From Dongia mobilis (GTDB lineage Bacteria; Pseudomonadota; Alphaproteobacteria; Dongiales; Dongiaceae), in contig NZ_CAMDRA010000004.1 of assembly GCF_945906275.1 (NCBI RefSeq), positions 1-52,912 on the forward strand: a DNA stretch of 52,912 bases. The letters are read 5' to 3'. The position numbers and the translations under genes were made by a program. Shown here one piece after another: positions 17,434 to 26,422 of this stretch. Numbering within the stretch: position 1 is the first letter of the stretch; each line of letters opens with the position of its first letter. Under the pieces are notes generated by a model. It did no database searches, was not told the DNA's origin, and worked only from the letters and a program-made list of their open reading frames with translations.

Positions 17434-18276
17434 TCAGCCCGTGGTCTGGTCCGGCAGATAGCCGAAACGCTGCATCTGCTCCCGATGATTTTCGACCAGC
17501 CGGTCAATTTGAGCAGGAGTCAGCACTTTGCGCCATTGGCCGGCCTGGCCGACCCGGAAGAACTTGCTGCCGCGCTCCGACTTCTCCCGAAACCCCTTGG
17601 CTTCCTCCTGTTGGCGCAGGTTCTTGAAGGAGGAGAGTTCGATGGCCCGCTCCAGCCGCTCACGTGGGGTTTTCAGCCCCATGAAACGGGTAATCCCGCC
17701 GAAGGTGTGGAGTGGTTTTGCCAGCATGTCTTCATACCGCACGACCAGGAGACCCGGATGGGGCTTCTGGGTCCAGGATTTGACATGGGCGGACCAGGAA
17801 CTGTGGATTTCGAACACGATGTTGCCATCGGCGAGGCCCCCGTTATTGGGGTCGTTCAGCACCTCGATCGCCTTGTCGATATCGACGCCGTAGTGATCGG
17901 CCATGGAGATGACCAAATCGAGTGGGTTGCGCACCACATAAATGGCACCCGCGGTGAGATCCATCTGGATGATCGGCAGGCCGTGGGGTGACAGCAGGGC
18001 GTTATGGGTCTTGACGATGACCGTTTCGGGTTTCGAGGCGACCATGGCCAGTTGCGCGCCGCGGCGCATTTTCGCTACATCTTCGCGACTCCAGGCCAAA
18101 GGCGGGCGCGGGTCGAGATGGTGGTACCATTGCACCAATGAATCCCCCGTGGTCAGGGTATTCATGTCGTTGATGTCCACCGGGGTCGCCGGGTTGCGCA
18201 TCAGATTGTGAATGAACGCCCTAAGCCAGGTGTTGCCCGATTTCGGATAGCTGGCCAGCCACAGGATCTTACCCAT
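17434..18276 (-). CDS. Sulfotransferase domain protein
   Basis: A 280-residue cytosolic-type sulfotransferase that would move a sulfuryl group from PAPS to an acceptor. The 5'-phosphosulfate loop is YPKSGNTWLRAF (residues 10-21), and the 3'-phosphate site is in YVVRNPLDLVISMADHYG. A C-terminal RVGQAGQWRKVLT segment matches the RKGxxGDWK-type PAPS motif. A His within VIVKTHNAL is positioned like the catalytic base. The acceptor may be a carbohydrate, lipid or phenolic compound; no neighbouring gene narrows it down. The gene stands alone on the minus strand. Confidence 0.9.
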   Translation of the reverse strand: MGKILWLASYPKSGNTWLRAFIHNLMRNPATPVDINDMNTLTTGDSLVQWYHHLDPRPPLAWSREDVAKMRRGAQLAMVASKPETVIVKTHNALLSPHGLPIIQMDLTAGAIYVVRNPLDLVISMADHYGVDIDKAIEVLNDPNNGGLADGNIVFEIHSSWSAHVKSWTQKPHPGLLVVRYEDMLAKPLHTFGGITRFMGLKTPRERLERAIELSSFKNLRQQEEAKGFREKSERGSKFFRVGQAGQWRKVLTPAQIDRLVENHREQMQRFGYLPDQTTG

Positions 18277-18604
18277 TCACTCTTCCATCCTTTCCCGGTT
18301 GTCGGCGACCTTCAGCCATTTCCGGCCCAACCCATTTCCATCCCAACCAACGCCCGCACAGCCAATTCCTGCAACCCTTGGCTTTCCAGCGGCCTGGACA
18401 GGAATCTGGCGGAAAACCCTGTCCCGAAAACTGGCCCAAAACGGTTCGGGGGCGCCTTTCGGCGGGATGGGCCACAAGGTTTGGTCCAGATGACGCGATT
18501 CGGTTGACGAAGGCCTACCATTTCGCATACCAGTTCTGGGCCGCTTTCTGGGCTGCTTCTCGGCCGCAGGGTGGCTTTAGGGTGAAGAGCGTCGGGCCGT
18601 CAAT
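18277..18604. other. Intergenic region with a small direct repeat
   Basis: No gene was found in these 328 bases between divergent genes. A 16-bp direct repeat (CCATTTCCGGCCCAAC at 18316 and CCATTTCCATCCCAAC at 18332) is visible. Promoters for the sulfotransferase and the DUF3576 operon should lie here but no strong consensus stands out. Confidence 0.5.
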
Positions 18605-19237
18605 ATGAAACTCCCACATCGTCGTGCCGACCAGTCCGCCTCGGGCGAATTTAGTGCCATGAGCGGTAGCGATTTCAGTGTCGCGGTCGGTACCGGAAGC
18701 AACGCTGGACACCGGTTCCTCCTGATCGTGATGGCGGCCCTGGCGGCCATCACTCTCTCGGCCTGCAATGCGGATCTGGGTGGCGAGGAGAAATACCCGA
18801 CCACCCGCCAGAAGGGCGATTCCGGCCCGCAATATGATGAAGGCGACACCGTCTTTGGCGAAGGCGGCCTGTTCGGCGGCCAAAGCAAGGAAGACGGTTC
18901 CGGCGGTGGCGGTGGCGTCGGCGTGAATTCGCTGCTGTGGCGCGCCAGCCTTGACACCGTTTCCTTCATGCCGCTGGTCTCGGCCGATCCCTTCGGTGGC
19001 GTCATCATTACCGACTGGTACACGCCGCCGGCCACGCCGGACGAGCGCTTCAAGGTCAATGTCTACATCCTGGGCCGCGCGCTCCGCGCCGACGGCATCC
19101 GCGCCTCGGTGTTCCGCCAGCAGAACCAGGGCGGCACCTGGATCGACGCCCCGGTGGCGCTCAATACGGCGACAGACCTCGAAAACGCCATCCTCGCCCG
19201 CGCCCGCCAGCTGCGCCAGTCCGGCCTGCAGGAATAG
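18605..19237 (+). CDS. DUF3576-type lipoprotein upstream of leuS
   Basis: A protein of up to 210 residues with a lipoprotein signal ending in AAITLSAC and a Gly-rich linker (GGGGGVGVN near residue 103). Its C-terminal domain is rich in conserved hydrophobics (LLWRASLDTVSFMPLVSADP, GGVIITDWYTPP, RFKVNVYILGRALR). I recognise this as the DUF3576 family, which in Rhodospirillales commonly precedes leuS. The role is unknown; it is probably a periplasmic or outer-membrane protein. A second ATG at 18659 gives a shorter, more usual n-region and may be the true start. Confidence 0.85.
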   Translation: MKLPHRRADQSASGEFSAMSGSDFSVAVGTGSNAGHRFLLIVMAALAAITLSACNADLGGEEKYPTTRQKGDSGPQYDEGDTVFGEGGLFGGQSKEDGSGGGGGVGVNSLLWRASLDTVSFMPLVSADPFGGVIITDWYTPPATPDERFKVNVYILGRALRADGIRASVFRQQNQGGTWIDAPVALNTATDLENAILARARQLRQSGLQE

Positions 19238-19254
19238 GGGCGGCACACACACGT

Positions 19255-19341
19255 CGTCATGGTCCGCAAAGGCGGACCACCCACGAATTCCTTGGTGTTG
19301 GCGACAAACTCGTGGGTGGTCCGCCTTTGCGGACCATGACG
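19255..19341. repeat. Perfect 32-bp inverted repeat (hairpin repeat family, double copy)
   Basis: Arms at 19255-19286 and 19310-19341 are perfect reverse complements separated by 23 bases. Each arm itself contains the small hairpin GGTCCGC/GCGGACC. Single copies of the same arm occur at 50729, 51808 and 52191. It sits between the DUF3576 gene and leuS. Confidence 0.9.
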
Positions 19342-19368
19342 GTTTAACGAGAGCAAAGCCAAGGCATC

Positions 19369-21963
19369 ATGTCGCGATATAATTTCCTGGAAGCGGAAGG
19401 CAAATGGCAGGCGGCTTGGGCTGCCCGGAACTGCTTCGTTTCCGAGGTCGATAGATCCCGCCCGAAATATTACGTCCTGGAGATGTTCCCGTACCCGTCG
19501 GGCCGCATCCATATGGGCCATGTGCGCAACTATACGATGGGCGACGTGGTTGCCCGCTACAAGCGCGCCAAGGGGTTCAATGTCCTCCACCCGATGGGTT
19601 GGGATGCGTTCGGCCTGCCCGCGGAGAACGCCGCCCGCGACATGAAGGTGCATCCCGCCGCCTGGACCTATGACAATATCGCCAACATGCGCGCCGAGTT
19701 GAAGCGCATGGGATTGTCGCTGGATTGGAGCAAGGAACTCGCCACCTGCCATCCCGGCTATTACGCCCAGCAGCAGCGCATCTTCCTCGATTTCTTCAAG
19801 GCGGGCCTCGCCTACCGCAAGGAGGCCTTCGTCAATTGGGACCCGATCGACCACACCGTGCTCGCCAACGAGCAGGTGATCGACGGCAAGGGCTGGCGCT
19901 CCGGCGCCCCCGTGGAAAAGCGCAAGCTCAGCCAGTGGTTCCTGAAGATCACCGAATATGCCGACGACCTGTTGTCGGCCTTGGGATCGCTCGACCGCTG
20001 GCCGGAAAAAGTCCGCCTGATGCAGGAAAACTGGATCGGCAAATCGACCGGCGCCCATGTGCGCTTCAAATTGGCTGGCCGCCCCGGTAAAGAATCTGGG
20101 GATCGCATCGAGGTCTTCACAACCCGGCCCGACACGCTGTTCGGCGCCAGCTTCATCGCCATCTCGCCCGACCATGCGCTGGCCGACGCCGCCGCCAACG
20201 CCGACCCGAAAGTGGCCGCCTTCATCGCCGAATGCCGCGCCGCCGGCACATCCGAGGCCGCTGTCGAGGCGCAGGAAAAGCGCGGCTGCAAGCTCGACAT
20301 CGAGGCCGAACATCCCCTGATACCGGGCAAGCGCCTGCCGGTCTATATCGCCAATTTCGTGCTCATTGAATACGGCACCGGCGCCATCTTCGGCTGCCCG
20401 TCCGGCGATCAGCGCGATCTCGATTTCGCGCGGAAATACGGCCTGCCCGTGATTCCCGTCGTGCTGCCGGCCGGCGAAGATCCGAAGACCTTCACCATCG
20501 GCGACACCGCCTATACCGATGACGGCATCATCTTCAATTCGGGCTTCCTCGACGGTCTCGATGTCGAGACCGCCAAGAAAAAGGTCGGCCAGGTCCTCAA
20601 GGACCAGGGTGACGGCGAGCCCACCACGGTCTTCCGCCTGCGCGACTGGCTGGTCAGCCGCCAGCGTTACTGGGGTTGCCCGATCCCGATCATCCATTGC
20701 GATACCTGCGGCGCGGTGCCGGTTCCGGCCAAGGACATGCCGGTCCTGCTGCCCGACGACGTTACCTTCGACAAGCCCGGCAACCCCCTCGACCACCACC
20801 CGACCTGGAAGCATGTCGACTGCCCGGCTTGCGGCAAGGCCGCCCGGCGCGAGACCGACACGTTCGACACCTTCGTCGACTCATCCTGGTATTTCGCGCG
20901 CTTCTGCGCGCCGCGCGATGCCAACCCGGTCGACAAGGACGCGGTCGATTACTGGCTGGCGGTCGATCAGTATATCGGCGGCGTGGAACATGCCATCCTG
21001 CACCTCCTTTATTCGCGCTTCTTCACCCGCGCCATGAAACAGGTGGGCCTGGTCAAGCTCGATGAGCCCTTCGCCGGCCTGTTCACGCAGGGCATGGTCT
21101 GCCACGAGACCTACCGGGACCCCATCGCCAATGAATGGCTGCTGCCGGAGCAGATCGAGCGGAAAGGCCAGAGCGTCACCAGGAGCGACACCGGTCAGCC
21201 GGTCGAGATCGGCCGCTCCGAGAAGATGTCGAAATCGAAGAAAAATGTCGTCGCCCCCGACGTCATCATCAACGGCTATGGCGCCGATACCGCGCGCTGG
21301 TTCGTCCTTTCCGACAGCCCGCCGGAGCGGGACATGGAATGGACCGCGGCCGGCGTCGACGGCGCCTGGCGCTATTCGCAGCGCCTGTGGCGCCTCGCTT
21401 ACACATGGCTGGAAGCGTTCCCGGCCCTGAAAACCTCCCAGACAGCCCCGGCGAGCTTCCCCGAGGCAGCCTTGGCCTTGCGCCGGGCGAGCCACAAGGC
21501 CATCGCCGGTGTGTCCGAGGATATCGAGAAGTTCCGTTTCAACCGGGCGGTCGCCAAGCTCTACGAATTTGCCAACACGCTGGCAGAAGTCCAGGACGGC
21601 ACCCTCAATGACGCTGCGGGCCTCTATGCAAGGCGCGAGGCGCTGGAGACCCTGGCCCAGCTCATTGGCCCGATGATGCCGCATCTGGCCGAGGAAATGT
21701 GGGCATCGCTCGGGCATCAGACCCTGCTTGCCGAGACCGCTTGGCCAATCGCCGTCGCTGAGCTTATCATCGATGAATCCGCGACCGTCGCCATCCAGGT
21801 CAACGGCAAGCTGCGGGCAACCATCCAGTTGCCGCGCAATTGCGACCCCAAGGTGGCGGAAGCGGCGGCCTTGGCCGAGGATGCGGTGATCCGCGCCCTC
21901 GAGGGCAAGTCGCCGAAAAAGGTGGTGGTGGTGCCGAACAGGATCGTCAATGTCGTGGTCTAG
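19369..21963 (+). CDS. leuS: Leucyl-tRNA synthetase
   Basis: An 864-residue class I synthetase that charges tRNA-Leu. The HIGH motif appears as HMGH (residues 48-51, within [19 protein letters not shown]) and KMSKS is at 619-623 ([11 protein letters not shown]). The CP1 editing domain is present between about 220 and 420, with [12 protein letters not shown]. The zinc-like CDTCG and CPACG pairs near 445 and 485 are also visible. Length is normal for bacteria. The 3' end overlaps lptE by 14 bases. Confidence 0.98.
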   Translation: MSRYNFLEAEGKWQAAWAARNCFVSEVDRSRPKYYVLEMFPYPSGRIHMGHVRNYTMGDVVARYKRAKGFNVLHPMGWDAFGLPAENAARDMKVHPAAWTYDNIANMRAELKRMGLSLDWSKELATCHPGYYAQQQRIFLDFFKAGLAYRKEAFVNWDPIDHTVLANEQVIDGKGWRSGAPVEKRKLSQWFLKITEYADDLLSALGSLDRWPEKVRLMQENWIGKSTGAHVRFKLAGRPGKESGDRIEVFTTRPDTLFGASFIAISPDHALADAAANADPKVAAFIAECRAAGTSEAAVEAQEKRGCKLDIEAEHPLIPGKRLPVYIANFVLIEYGTGAIFGCPSGDQRDLDFARKYGLPVIPVVLPAGEDPKTFTIGDTAYTDDGIIFNSGFLDGLDVETAKKKVGQVLKDQGDGEPTTVFRLRDWLVSRQRYWGCPIPIIHCDTCGAVPVPAKDMPVLLPDDVTFDKPGNPLDHHPTWKHVDCPACGKAARRETDTFDTFVDSSWYFARFCAPRDANPVDKDAVDYWLAVDQYIGGVEHAILHLLYSRFFTRAMKQVGLVKLDEPFAGLFTQGMVCHETYRDPIANEWLLPEQIERKGQSVTRSDTGQPVEIGRSEKMSKSKKNVVAPDVIINGYGADTARWFVLSDSPPERDMEWTAAGVDGAWRYSQRLWRLAYTWLEAFPALKTSQTAPASFPEAALALRRASHKAIAGVSEDIEKFRFNRAVAKLYEFANTLAEVQDGTLNDAAGLYARREALETLAQLIGPMMPHLAEEMWASLGHQTLLAETAWPIAVAELIIDESATVAIQVNGKLRATIQLPRNCDPKVAEAAALAEDAVIRALEGKSPKKVVVVPNRIVNVVV

Positions 21964-22549
21964 AAGAGACTTTATCCGCATGGGCGCAGCCGGCTTTGCC
22001 TTGATGGCCGGCGGCTCGCTGCTGACCGCCTGCGGCTTCAAGCCGCTCTATGGCAATGCCAGCACGACGCCCAGCGGCAATGGCACGGTCGATGCCAATC
22101 TGGCTGCGATCTCCATCAAATCGCCGTTCTGGGAACGTGACGCCGCCCCCTATGGCGAATTCGCCCAAGCCGGCAAGGCGAAGTACGACGCCCGCACCGC
22201 CCAGATCCTGCACAATGCCCTGCGCGATGGCCTCAACCCCTATGGCCAGCCGAGCGCGCCGGTCTACACCCTTGCCGTTGAACTGTCGGAACGCATCAAC
22301 CGGACGGTCACCGCCGATGAAGGCGATGCGCGGCGCGAGGATCTGACGCTGAAGGCGAATTTCTTGCTGTCCGGCCCCAAGGGCGAGGAACTGCTCAAGG
22401 AGCAGACCCGTTCGATCGTGGCCTATACCGTGCTGCAGGATCCCTATCAGGATCTCATCGCCCGCAACGATGCGCGCGACCGCACCGCGCGCCAGGTCGC
22501 CGAGCTGATCAAGCTGCGCCTTTCCGCTTACTTCGCGACGCACGGTTAA
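21950..22549 (+). CDS. lptE: LPS assembly lipoprotein LptE
   Basis: A 199-residue outer-membrane lipoprotein that plugs the LptD barrel and helps insert lipopolysaccharide. Lipobox LLTAC gives Cys28 as the acylated residue, followed by GFKPLYG, the characteristic LptE opening. The start overlaps leuS by 14 bases. The N-terminus [12 protein letters not shown] fits a twin-arginine motif, which is unusual for LptE, normally a Sec substrate. The conserved gene order leuS-lptE-holA supports the identity. Confidence 0.9.
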   Translation: MSWSRRDFIRMGAAGFALMAGGSLLTACGFKPLYGNASTTPSGNGTVDANLAAISIKSPFWERDAAPYGEFAQAGKAKYDARTAQILHNALRDGLNPYGQPSAPVYTLAVELSERINRTVTADEGDARREDLTLKANFLLSGPKGEELLKEQTRSIVAYTVLQDPYQDLIARNDARDRTARQVAELIKLRLSAYFATHG

Positions 22550-22569
22550 GCCGCAGCGTTCGGCCTTTC

Positions 22570-23595
22570 ATGAAACTCGACAAGCAACCGCTCGAGCGCT
22601 TCCTCAAGGAGCCGGGCGGCAATATTGCAGCAGTCCTCATCTTCGGTCCCGATGAGGGCATGGTGCATGAACGCGCCATGATCGTGAGCCGGGCGGTCCT
22701 TGGTGACGTCGATGATCCCTTCCGCCTGACCGAACTCACTGGCGATGACATCAAGGCCGATCCCGCGCGCCTGATTGATGAAACCCGTGCCATCGCCATG
22801 ATGGGCGGCCGGCGCGTGGTGCGCGTGACGCGCGTCACCGATGCGGTGGAGCCGGCCTTTGCCGCCCTGCTCGCCGATCACAAGGACGGGACCCAGTGCC
22901 TGGTGGTGATCGAGGCCGGCGATGTCGGCGGCAAGTCCAGCCTCAAACGGCTCTTCGAAAACGCGCCGCACGCGGCGGCCATCGCCTGCTACCGCGATGA
23001 AGTGGGCGTGCTTCCCGGTCTCATCACCGCGCAGCTGAAAGCTGCCGGCATCGAGATCGAGCGCGATGCGCTGGCCTATCTCGCCGCCAATCTCGGCGGC
23101 GACCGCGGCATCACGCGGGCGGAACTCGACAAGCTCGTCCTTTATATGGGCGCCGAAAAGAAAGTGTCGCTCGTGGATGCCGTCGCCTGCGTCGGCGATC
23201 AGGCCGCGATCGGCCAGGATGATCTCTGCCAGGCGATCGGCATGGGCGACTTGAAGGGGCTGGAGCGCCAGATCGAGCGCAACCTCGCCGAGACCAACGA
23301 GATCTCGCTCCTGCGCGTGGTCGCCCGCCATTTCATGCGCCTCCATCAGGTGGTCGGCCGCACCGCGCGCGGCGAACAACTGGAAAGCGCCATGGCGGGT
23401 TTGCGCCCGCCGGTCTTCTGGAAGGCGGTCGACGGGTTCAAGCTGCAATGTCGCCGCTGGCCGGTCGAGAGCATCGGCAACGCACTGCTGCGCCTCACTG
23501 AGCTTGAAGCCGAAGTGATGCGCCAGCATCAGTTCGCCGACACCCTGACAAGACGCGGCCTGATGGAAATCGCCGCGATGGGTGTGAAGCGATAG
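22570..23595 (+). CDS. holA: DNA polymerase III subunit delta
   Basis: A 341-residue clamp-loader subunit that opens the sliding clamp during replication. The N-terminal LDKQPLERFLKEPGGNIAAVLIFGPDEG, the FRLTELTGDDIKADPARLIDE segment and the helical collar domain (about 215-335) match HolA. It lies 20 bases after lptE and ends the leuS operon. It converges with the HxlR gene, leaving only nine bases between stops. Confidence 0.96.
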   Translation: MKLDKQPLERFLKEPGGNIAAVLIFGPDEGMVHERAMIVSRAVLGDVDDPFRLTELTGDDIKADPARLIDETRAIAMMGGRRVVRVTRVTDAVEPAFAALLADHKDGTQCLVVIEAGDVGGKSSLKRLFENAPHAAAIACYRDEVGVLPGLITAQLKAAGIEIERDALAYLAANLGGDRGITRAELDKLVLYMGAEKKVSLVDAVACVGDQAAIGQDDLCQAIGMGDLKGLERQIERNLAETNEISLLRVVARHFMRLHQVVGRTARGEQLESAMAGLRPPVFWKAVDGFKLQCRRWPVESIGNALLRLTELEAEVMRQHQFADTLTRRGLMEIAAMGVKR

Positions 23596-23604
23596 CTGCC
23601 GCGC

Positions 23605-24246
23605 TCAATTCCCCTTCGGCTGCGCGAACGGGCTGAGGCCCAGCCAGGCCTGCATCGAGCGGACGATCTCCTTGTCGCCAGTCGCCTCAAAGCGGCCGGC
23701 CGCCATCTCGCCCTGCACCGTGGCGATGCCCATCCAGATCGAGGTCATGCTCTTGAGCGATGTCTCGACGAACAGATCCACCTCGAAGCCCGGATCGGAC
23801 TGGCACAGATCGACGTCCTGGTTCTCTACCACCAGCCACCAATCGCGTCGGTTCGCGAGTTCCGGGTAATGAAAGTGAATGGTGTAGCGACGCGGTGGCA
23901 TCGGCGTTGGCCTGAGATGCCGGCGCATGTCCCACATCAGCAGAGAGGGATCGAGGTTCTTCAGTGATTTCTGGGTATCGATCCAGCGCGTCCCCCAGAA
24001 GCCCAACCCCATGACCAGGTCGCGGAGATCCTCGCCGGCCTCGGTGAGATTGTATTCGGTGGCGCCGCCGGTGCCTTCGACACAGGTCAGCAATCCCGCC
24101 AGCTGCAATTCCTTGAGACGCTTCGACAGCAAGGTCGGGGAGATGCGTGGAAGCCCGCGCCGCAGATCGTTAAAATGTTTGCTGCCGCAGAGCAGCTCAC
24201 GCAGGATGAGCGGCGTCCATCGCGTGCAGAAAATTTCTGCCGCCAT
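23605..24246 (-). CDS. HxlR-type transcriptional regulator with C-terminal SCP2-like domain; original start interrupted by a stop
   Basis: A winged-helix regulator (RWTPLILRELLCGSKHFNDL, then ISPTLLSKRLKELQ, about residues 9-57) followed by a domain of about 110 residues resembling the SCP2 sterol-carrier fold. The family's conserved first residues KASYGQFCPVAMAAE lie partly upstream of the ATG at 24246. Upstream in frame, ATG at 24288 has a good GAGGG ribosome site but is followed directly by TAG, so the original start has a stop at codon 2. Translation from 24246 would give 213 residues lacking the first 13. It is divergent from the acyl-CoA dehydrogenase, which it may regulate. Confidence 0.85.
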   Translation of the reverse strand: MAAEIFCTRWTPLILRELLCGSKHFNDLRRGLPRISPTLLSKRLKELQLAGLLTCVEGTGGATEYNLTEAGEDLRDLVMGLGFWGTRWIDTQKSLKNLDPSLLMWDMRRHLRPTPMPPRRYTIHFHYPELANRRDWWLVVENQDVDLCQSDPGFEVDLFVETSLKSMTSIWMGIATVQGEMAAGRFEATGDKEIVRSMQAWLGLSPFAQPKGN

Positions 24247-24288
24247 GGCGACCGGGCAGAACTGGCCGTAACTGGCCTTGATCTACAT

Positions 24289-24593
24289 CTCGATCCCTCA
24301 TGTCCAAGGTTATCAGGCCCAGGTCGATGCTGAACTCACCGGCACTGAATTAACTGGCGTTGAATTCATCGACGCTGCCGCGCTGACCGGGGAGAGACGC
24401 TAATCCGCAGCCAAGCAAGGCGCGAGTCCAGAAACTGTATCACCCTTTTTGGCCGCCGGCGGCAGAAACCGAGCGGACCGGTCCATCGCCGCACCAGACG
24501 CCCGCGCGTCGGTACACATCCTGCACTAGAGGGGATGGGGCGAACGTGACAGCTTCTGGGCAGGGACGCTTTATCTGTCAGGAGAACCAGTCG
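24289..24593. other. Divergent intergenic region with degenerate 15-bp repeats
   Basis: No gene was found. Three degenerate 15-base units (CTGAACTCACCGGCA, CTGAATTAACTGGCG, TTGAATTCATCGACG) lie at 24330-24374. The promoters of the HxlR and acyl-CoA dehydrogenase genes should be here. The AGGAGA at 24579-24584 serves the downstream ATG. Confidence 0.5.
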
Positions 24594-25748
24594 ATGACAC
24601 TCGCCCACGCCCTTATCCCCGATGCCGCGCCGATCGATTATCAGGCTCTTGCCCACAATTTGGGTCCGGTCTTTGCAGCCCGTGCCAACGAGGCGGACGA
24701 TCATGATTCCTTTGTCGCCGCCAACTTCGCCGAGCTGAAGGCCGCCGGACTGGTCGAGGCCGGCGTGCCCGCCGATCTAGGCGGGGGTGGCGCGACGGTC
24801 GCCCCTCTCGCCGCCATGCTGCGGGAACTCGCCCATCATTGCGGCGCAACCGCCCTGGCCTTTTCCATGCACACCCACCAGGTGGCGATCCCGGCCTGGC
24901 GCTGGACCAAACAGCAGGCAGCGCCGGTTGCACCTCTGCTCAAGCGCGTCGCGGCCGAACGTCTCATCCTCCTCTCCAGCGGCGGCTCCGATTGGATCGC
25001 GGGTTCCGGCAAGGCCGAGAAGGTCGACGGCGGCTACCGCATCACCGCGCGGAAAGGTTTCACCTCGGCCTCGCCGATCGGCGATCTGCTGATGACCGGC
25101 GCCGTGCTTGAGGGCGAGCCGGAAGGTCCGCAGGTTCTCCATTTCGGCATCCCGATGAAATCGCCGCAGGTCTCGGTCCTCCCCACCTGGAAGACCATGG
25201 GCATGCGCGGTACCGGCTCCAACGACGTCATGATCGACGGCCATGTGGTGCCGGAGGCCGGTGTTGCCCTGAAGCGCAAGCAGGGCGAGTGGCATCCGCT
25301 TTTCCACATCATCTCGATGATCGCCTTCCCGCTCATCTATGCGGCCTATCTCGGCGTCGCCGAAGCCGCGCGTGATCGTGCGATCGCGATGGCGGCGAAA
25401 CGGCGCCCAAGCGATCATGTCGTGAGCCTCGTTGGCCAGATGGATACCGAGCTCCGCGCCGCGCAATACGCCCATGCGGCGATGGTGACGGTTGCGGAAA
25501 GCGCGATGCCCTCGGCGGCCACGACCAACGAAATCATGATCGGCCGTTCCCTGGTCGCGCGCCATGCCCTGGCCGCGGTGGATCTTGCCATGGAGACCGC
25601 GGGCGGTGCCGCCTTCTACCGTGACAATGGATTGGAGCGGATGTTCCGCGACATCCAGGGCGTGCGCTATCACCCGATGCAGACCGGCCCGCAACGGGAA
25701 TTCGCCGGCAACGTCGCGCTGGGCATGGATGTGGCGACGACGTTCTAG
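24594..25748 (+). CDS. Acyl-CoA dehydrogenase family protein
   Basis: A 384-residue flavoprotein with the three-domain acyl-CoA dehydrogenase layout: N-terminal helices (about 1-115), a beta-domain with LLSSGGSDW, ARKGFTSAS and MGMRGTGSNDVM (about 116-230), and a C-terminal helical domain. Its neighbours give no pathway. The usual catalytic Glu is not obvious, as in the broader flavin-dependent monooxygenase or Acad-like branch, so oxidation of a CoA ester is not certain. Start 24594 follows GGAGA; a GTG 16 codons upstream is weaker. It is divergent from an HxlR regulator. Confidence 0.88.
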   Translation: MTLAHALIPDAAPIDYQALAHNLGPVFAARANEADDHDSFVAANFAELKAAGLVEAGVPADLGGGGATVAPLAAMLRELAHHCGATALAFSMHTHQVAIPAWRWTKQQAAPVAPLLKRVAAERLILLSSGGSDWIAGSGKAEKVDGGYRITARKGFTSASPIGDLLMTGAVLEGEPEGPQVLHFGIPMKSPQVSVLPTWKTMGMRGTGSNDVMIDGHVVPEAGVALKRKQGEWHPLFHIISMIAFPLIYAAYLGVAEAARDRAIAMAAKRRPSDHVVSLVGQMDTELRAAQYAHAAMVTVAESAMPSAATTNEIMIGRSLVARHALAAVDLAMETAGGAAFYRDNGLERMFRDIQGVRYHPMQTGPQREFAGNVALGMDVATTF

Positions 25749-25754
25749 GAAAAA

Positions 25755-25795
25755 GGCCCCTCTCCCGAACCCTCCCCCACATTGGGGGAGGGGAT
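25755..25795. repeat. GC-rich hairpin after the acyl-CoA dehydrogenase gene
   Basis: CCTCCCCC and GGGGGAGG flank a five-base loop, preceded by CCCCTCTCCCGAACC. This is a common REP-like intergenic sequence in alphaproteobacteria and may act as a transcription terminator. Confidence 0.6.
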
Positions 25796-25882
25796 GAGCG
25801 ACGGCCCTCAACGCGAACATCTCGCTTTCTTCTCCCGCGCCGGTCGCTTGCGGCGACTCACTGAATGCGGTGCTGATGGACG

Positions 25883-26338
25883 ATGCTTCGGCCATTGCGC
25901 ATCGCCATCTTCATCATCGCCACCTTGCTCCCGCTCGCGAGCGCGAGCGCCATTGCCGAGAGACTCTCCGAGGGCCGCTATGACTGGCCGGTGCTGGGCG
26001 CCATCGATGGCGACACGCTGAAGGTGCATCTGCCCGGCCTGCCGAAAGAACTCCAGCCGATGAAAGTACGGGTGCGGGGGATCGACACGCCGGAGATACG
26101 CGGCAAATGCGACCTGGAAAAACAGGCCGCGCAAAAGGCCACCGCCCTCACCCGCTTTCTCATCGCGCAAGCAAAGGCCAGGCAAAGGCCGATCGTCTTT
26201 TCCGAAATCAGCTGGGACAAGTATGGCGGCCGTCTCGATGCCATCGTCACCATCGACGGTCAATCCCTGGGCGCCATCTTGATCAACGCCGGATTGGCGC
26301 GCGCTTATGATGGTGGGAAGCGGATGGGTTGGTGTTGA
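25883..26338 (+). CDS. Secreted thermonuclease-like protein (SNase domain)
   Basis: A 151-residue protein with a signal peptide (IAIFIIATLLPLASASAIA, cleaved near residue 25) and a staphylococcal-nuclease-like OB fold. The DGDTLKV strand, the RVRGIDTPEI motif carrying the Arg and neighbouring acidic residues, and the second Arg in DKYGGRLDAIV match the catalytic set of the family. INAGLARAYDGG closes the domain. It is expected to cut nucleic acids in the periplasm or outside the cell. It stands alone, followed by a hairpin repeat. Confidence 0.88.
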   Translation: MLRPLRIAIFIIATLLPLASASAIAERLSEGRYDWPVLGAIDGDTLKVHLPGLPKELQPMKVRVRGIDTPEIRGKCDLEKQAAQKATALTRFLIAQAKARQRPIVFSEISWDKYGGRLDAIVTIDGQSLGAILINAGLARAYDGGKRMGWC

Positions 26339-26352
26339 CCGGATACTCTCAT

Positions 26353-26409
26353 CGTCATGGTCCGCCGTCGGCGAAGGCCGACATTCGTCGGCTGTGGCCG
26401 ACCATGACG
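26353..26409. repeat. Long-form hairpin repeat (inner palindrome in loop)
   Basis: Outer arms CGTCATGGTC/GACCATGACG are perfect. The interior holds CGGCGAAGGCCGACATTCGTCGG-like inverted halves, the reverse complement of the core at 51833. It lies between two convergent genes. Confidence 0.85.
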
Positions 26410-26422
26410 ATTGAAAAAGTAC

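Noticed and set aside
19063-20814. Open frame of 583 codons on the minus strand opposite the DUF3576 gene and leuS
   Set aside because: It lies antisense to leuS, whose motifs are intact, and shows no recognisable domain.
24546-24593. Upstream GTG start for the acyl-CoA dehydrogenase
   Set aside because: The ATG at 24594 has a proper GGAGA site; the extra 16 residues include that site and lack family similarity.
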